DNA from: Spirochaeta sp.
Lineage (GTDB): Bacteria; Spirochaetota; Spirochaetia; UBA9216
Assembly (NCBI GenBank): GCA_003454605.1
Contig: DMKD01000440.1
Location: 1-8,774 of the forward strand
Reading direction: 5' to 3'
Length of the DNA stretch: 8,774 bases
Both the position numbers and the translations under genes were made by a program. Below are positions 8,301-8,774 of this stretch, piece by piece. How positions within the stretch are numbered: position 1 is the first letter of the stretch; every line of letters begins with the position of its first letter. Under the pieces are notes generated by a model. That model worked only from the letters and a program-made list of their open reading frames with translations. It searched no databases and was not told the DNA's origin.

Positions 8301-8774
8301 ACAGGTATTTCAACTGAATCTTTAACTCCGTCATTATTAGGAGAAATATATGTAATTATCCTTTCTCCAGAAGGTCCCTTATCAATGTTTCCGGGATTTT
8401 TATCCGAAGCTTTGTCATTTTCATTCGAACTAAGCCTGCGGCTCTTCAGCTTTCCACCTTTAAGCGATACTGATTTGGCCTCTGCTTCAGGTTCTTCCTC
8501 GGCCGGGCTTCCTTCTTCAAGATCATCAAAAAAATCCGATAAATCGAGTTCAATCTCGGGGGCAGATTCGTCAATTACACCAAGTTCTACATTAAGACCG
8601 GCTCCTGCCGCCCATAAGCCGTTCTGCATCGGGGAGGCTGAGGCTGATGTCCTGATATCATTCTGAGCCCAACCCCTATCTGAGAGATCATTGTCCTCAA
8701 AATTGGTCTTAAAATTAAAATAAACTCCGAATGCCGGAATTAAAGCCGACGCATCACCGGCTATCAGTTCGACC
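5372..8774 (-). CDS. Large OmpA-family envelope protein with eight FlgD-type Ig-like repeats; N-terminus beyond right edge
   Basis: The reading frame is open through the right edge, giving 1133 visible residues. The ATG at 8629 is internal, because the 48 codons before it are also open and protein-like. Residue numbers here count from that Met. In order there is a beta-strand-like segment up to about residue 20, an acidic then basic linker (21-94), eight Ig-like repeats (95-958) and a C-terminal OmpA-like domain (959-1085). The repeats share a pattern of FSPNxDGxxD at the start, a WDG turn, an (E/P)DGxY strand, D(R/Q)AGN, and a Pro-rich linker. These are hallmarks of the FlgD Ig-like and related bacterial Ig families. 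The OmpA domain implies contact with peptidoglycan in the periplasm. The likely role is an envelope tether or scaffold, placed by its operon beside mltG. The N-terminal signal and true start cannot be seen. Function is inferred; the domain layout is seen directly. Confidence 0.95.
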   Translation of the reverse strand, partial: VELIAGDASALIPAFGVYFNFKTNFEDNDLSDRGWAQNDIRTSASASPMQNGLWAAGAGLNVELGVIDESAPEIELDLSDFFDDLEEGSPAEEEPEAEAKSVSLKGGKLKSRRLSSNENDKASDKNPGNIDKGPSGERIITYISPNNDGVKDSVEIPVRITDTRYIKGFSFIIEDQDGNEIKKIENKEKRPENAGFANFFKRLFYVEKGVDIPETIRWDGIGDDGEVAEDGFYRFYMQAWDDNGNISETEKYGLVIDNTAPAADLIDVEAEEKIFSPNNDGSKDELSIEQSGSSEDDWKAVIKSADGTVYKNYSWQKTVPESFIWDGKDDKKLLVPDGVYFYYIESTDRAGNSYEAEMANIIINTQTTPIALTVDASYFAPGIESSVDTVNFIPDVPVKTGIASWSMKVVDAGGKTVKMYNEGSIPESFEYKGTKGTGFIDEGRYKGVLSIKYVNGNNPVVESPAIEADKTAPEASAKVSLRVFSPNGDGKKDLISIYQETSLEDVWYAEITDEAGKVIRSYKWVKNAEASFNWEGYTESGELASDGSYSYRLYTADRAGNKGSSQQISFALDTEETPVILTAHPESFSPNGDKVKDVLNLTPVLNVTDGIQSYKLVIADTQGNIIKVIESEGRIKSKFVWDGFADSGRKAEDGVYRAALEVVYEKGNISNAVTRDFNLDTVFPKIEIDADLNLFSPDDDGLKDSVVISQRTSSENLITGIIKDSRGNIVREYNWEGQAEAIVWDGTDSNGNTVEDGRYSYFISTEDQAGNLTEKNIDVIEIDNRQTNVFVTAGGKGFTPDADGDNDKMEFSTMATLKDGVESWEFSIMQNGMSRIKTFSGDVLPEMIIWDGRSDSGRVLEGDFKAEYKVKYFKGNEPVSLTKEFTIDISAPSASVTAVPAPFSPDNDGVDDELKISINVNDASRISDWSLEIVDREGNAFTSFGGKGEPADTIYWDGLGKSGELVIAAEDYPYRLSVTDEFGNTANEYGIIPVDVLVVKEGEQLKIRIANITFAPDSAELRKDDPEIKAKNEYVLGRLSEILEKYDSYNILIEGHAVSVYWSDAARAEKEEQEELLPLSKARAETVKNYLQQLGVLGRRMSTEGIGGKKPIVPHSDLDNRWKNRRVEFILLK
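5375..5755 (-). other. OmpA-like C-terminal domain lacking the usual peptidoglycan-binding Asp
   Basis: Residues 959-1085. The domain opens with the usual strand ITFAPDSAEL, then IEGHA, LSKARAETVKNYL, and ends GIGGKKPIVP ... NRWKNRRVEFILLK. The conserved Arg of the LSxxRA helix is R1035, and NRRVE is intact. The usual EGHTD is EGHAV here, so the Asp that contacts the stem peptide is absent. About ten extra charged residues (around 1011-1030) sit between that strand and the helix. Confidence 0.88.
5756..6067 (-). repeat. Ig-like repeat 8 (C-terminal cap)
   Basis: Residues 855-958. It has FSPDNDGVDD, IYWDG and TDEFGN, and leads through a Val-rich strand (IIPVDVLVV) straight into the OmpA-like domain. 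Its first half resembles repeat 1, so both ends of the array are closed by the same subtype. Confidence 0.8.
6068..6691 (-). repeat. Two-domain super-repeat 3 (Ig-like repeats 6 and 7)
   Basis: Residues 647-854, 208 long. Repeat 6 (647-749) has FSPDDDGLKD, IVWDG and STEDQAGN. Repeat 7 (750-854) has FTPDADGDND, IIWDG and YKVKYFKGN. The A-type repeats end in AGN strands; the B-type repeats end in KYxxGN strands. Confidence 0.85.
6692..7324 (-). repeat. Two-domain super-repeat 2 (Ig-like repeats 4 and 5)
   Basis: Residues 436-646, 211 long. Repeat 4 (436-539) has FSPNGDGKKD, FNWEG and TADRAGN and aligns with repeats 2 and 6. Repeat 5 (540-646) has FSPNGDKVKD, FVWDG and LEVVYEKGN and aligns with repeats 3 and 7. 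Confidence 0.85.
7325..7951 (-). repeat. Two-domain super-repeat 1 (Ig-like repeats 2 and 3)
   Basis: Residues 227-435, 209 long. Repeat 2 (227-330) has FSPNNDGSKD, FIWDG and STDRAGN. Repeat 3 (331-435) is the most degenerate of the array: its opening motif is FAPGIESSVD and its WDG turn has become FEYKG, but its strands SWSMKVVDAGGK and LSIKYVNGNN still align with repeats 5 and 7. Confidence 0.8.
7952..8347 (-). repeat. Ig-like repeat 1 (N-terminal cap, with insertion)
   Basis: Residues 95-226, 132 long against 103-107 for the others. It begins ISPNNDGVKD and carries IRWDG and EDGFYRF. An extra stretch of about 25 residues, rich in Phe, Lys and Arg (about 137-164), sits before the WDG turn. 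The early part (ITDTRYIKGFSFIIEDQDGN) resembles repeat 8 more than its direct neighbour. Confidence 0.85.
8348..8569 (-). other. Charged, low-complexity linker in the OmpA-family protein
   Basis: Residues 21-54 are dominated by Glu and Asp (for example FFDDLEEG and AEEEPEAEA). Residues 55-90 switch to Lys, Arg, Ser, Asn and Gly. No fold is apparent. The segment probably acts as a flexible spacer between the N-terminal part and the first Ig-like repeat. Confidence 0.7.
8570..8774 (-). other. Beta-strand-like segment of the OmpA-family protein, upstream of the internal Met
   Basis: The translation at the edge alternates polar and hydrophobic residues in short stretches, such as AFGVYFNFKTNF and AAGAGLNVELGV, separated by a polar Asp/Asn/Ser loop. 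This is the texture of antiparallel outer-membrane beta strands and would fit the last strands of a barrel. Only about 68 residues are visible, so the barrel assignment is tentative; a soluble beta domain is possible. Confidence 0.45.

Noticed and set aside
8256..8666. Plus-strand open frame of 136 codons near the right edge
   Set aside because: Ser/Leu/Pro low-complexity antisense of the acidic linker and first repeat, with no ribosome site or domain.

Overview
The window holds five genes, all read from the minus strand and packed almost end to end. In transcription order (right to left) they are: a very large OmpA-family outer-envelope protein whose N-terminus lies beyond the right edge; mltG (endolytic peptidoglycan transglycosylase); dnaG (primase); rpoD (primary sigma factor); and a coiled-coil plus C4-zinc-ribbon protein whose C-terminal end is cut by the left edge. 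The gaps are 15 bp, -4 bp (overlap), -1 bp (overlap) and 30 bp. I see no room for a terminator, so the set is most simply read as one transcription unit. There is no gene-free stretch longer than 30 bp, and no RNA gene, mobile element or CRISPR array.

The organism is probably a spirochaete (Spirochaetota, Spirochaetaceae/Treponemataceae-like). The basis is the order zinc-ribbon gene / rpoD / dnaG / mltG, which I recall from Treponema genomes, plus the style of the OmpA C-terminal domain and the moderate AT-rich composition. This is recall and inference; no search was possible.

Right part (5372-8774): the OmpA-family protein. Its frame is open to the window edge, so the ATG at 8629 is an internal methionine. 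Visible parts are a beta-strand-like segment, an acidic then basic linker, eight FlgD-type Ig-like repeats of about 100 residues, and a C-terminal OmpA-like domain. The six central repeats form three copies of a two-domain unit of 208-211 residues, flanked by two cap repeats. The OmpA domain keeps the conserved Arg and the NRRVE motif, but has Ala-Val where the peptidoglycan-binding Thr-Asp normally sits. If the N-terminus is a membrane barrel, the protein would be a long tether from outer membrane to peptidoglycan, of a length that could span a periplasm containing flagella.

Middle (4367-5356): MltG, with a TTG start and an N-terminal membrane anchor. Left part (1-4370): the macromolecular-synthesis core. 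DnaG and RpoD have all their diagnostic motifs intact. The last gene encodes a COG1579-type protein, a family whose members in Helicobacter and Chlamydia contact sigma-54; its place directly after rpoD is suggestive. Together the cluster places envelope anchoring and glycan-strand cutting next to replication priming and housekeeping transcription.
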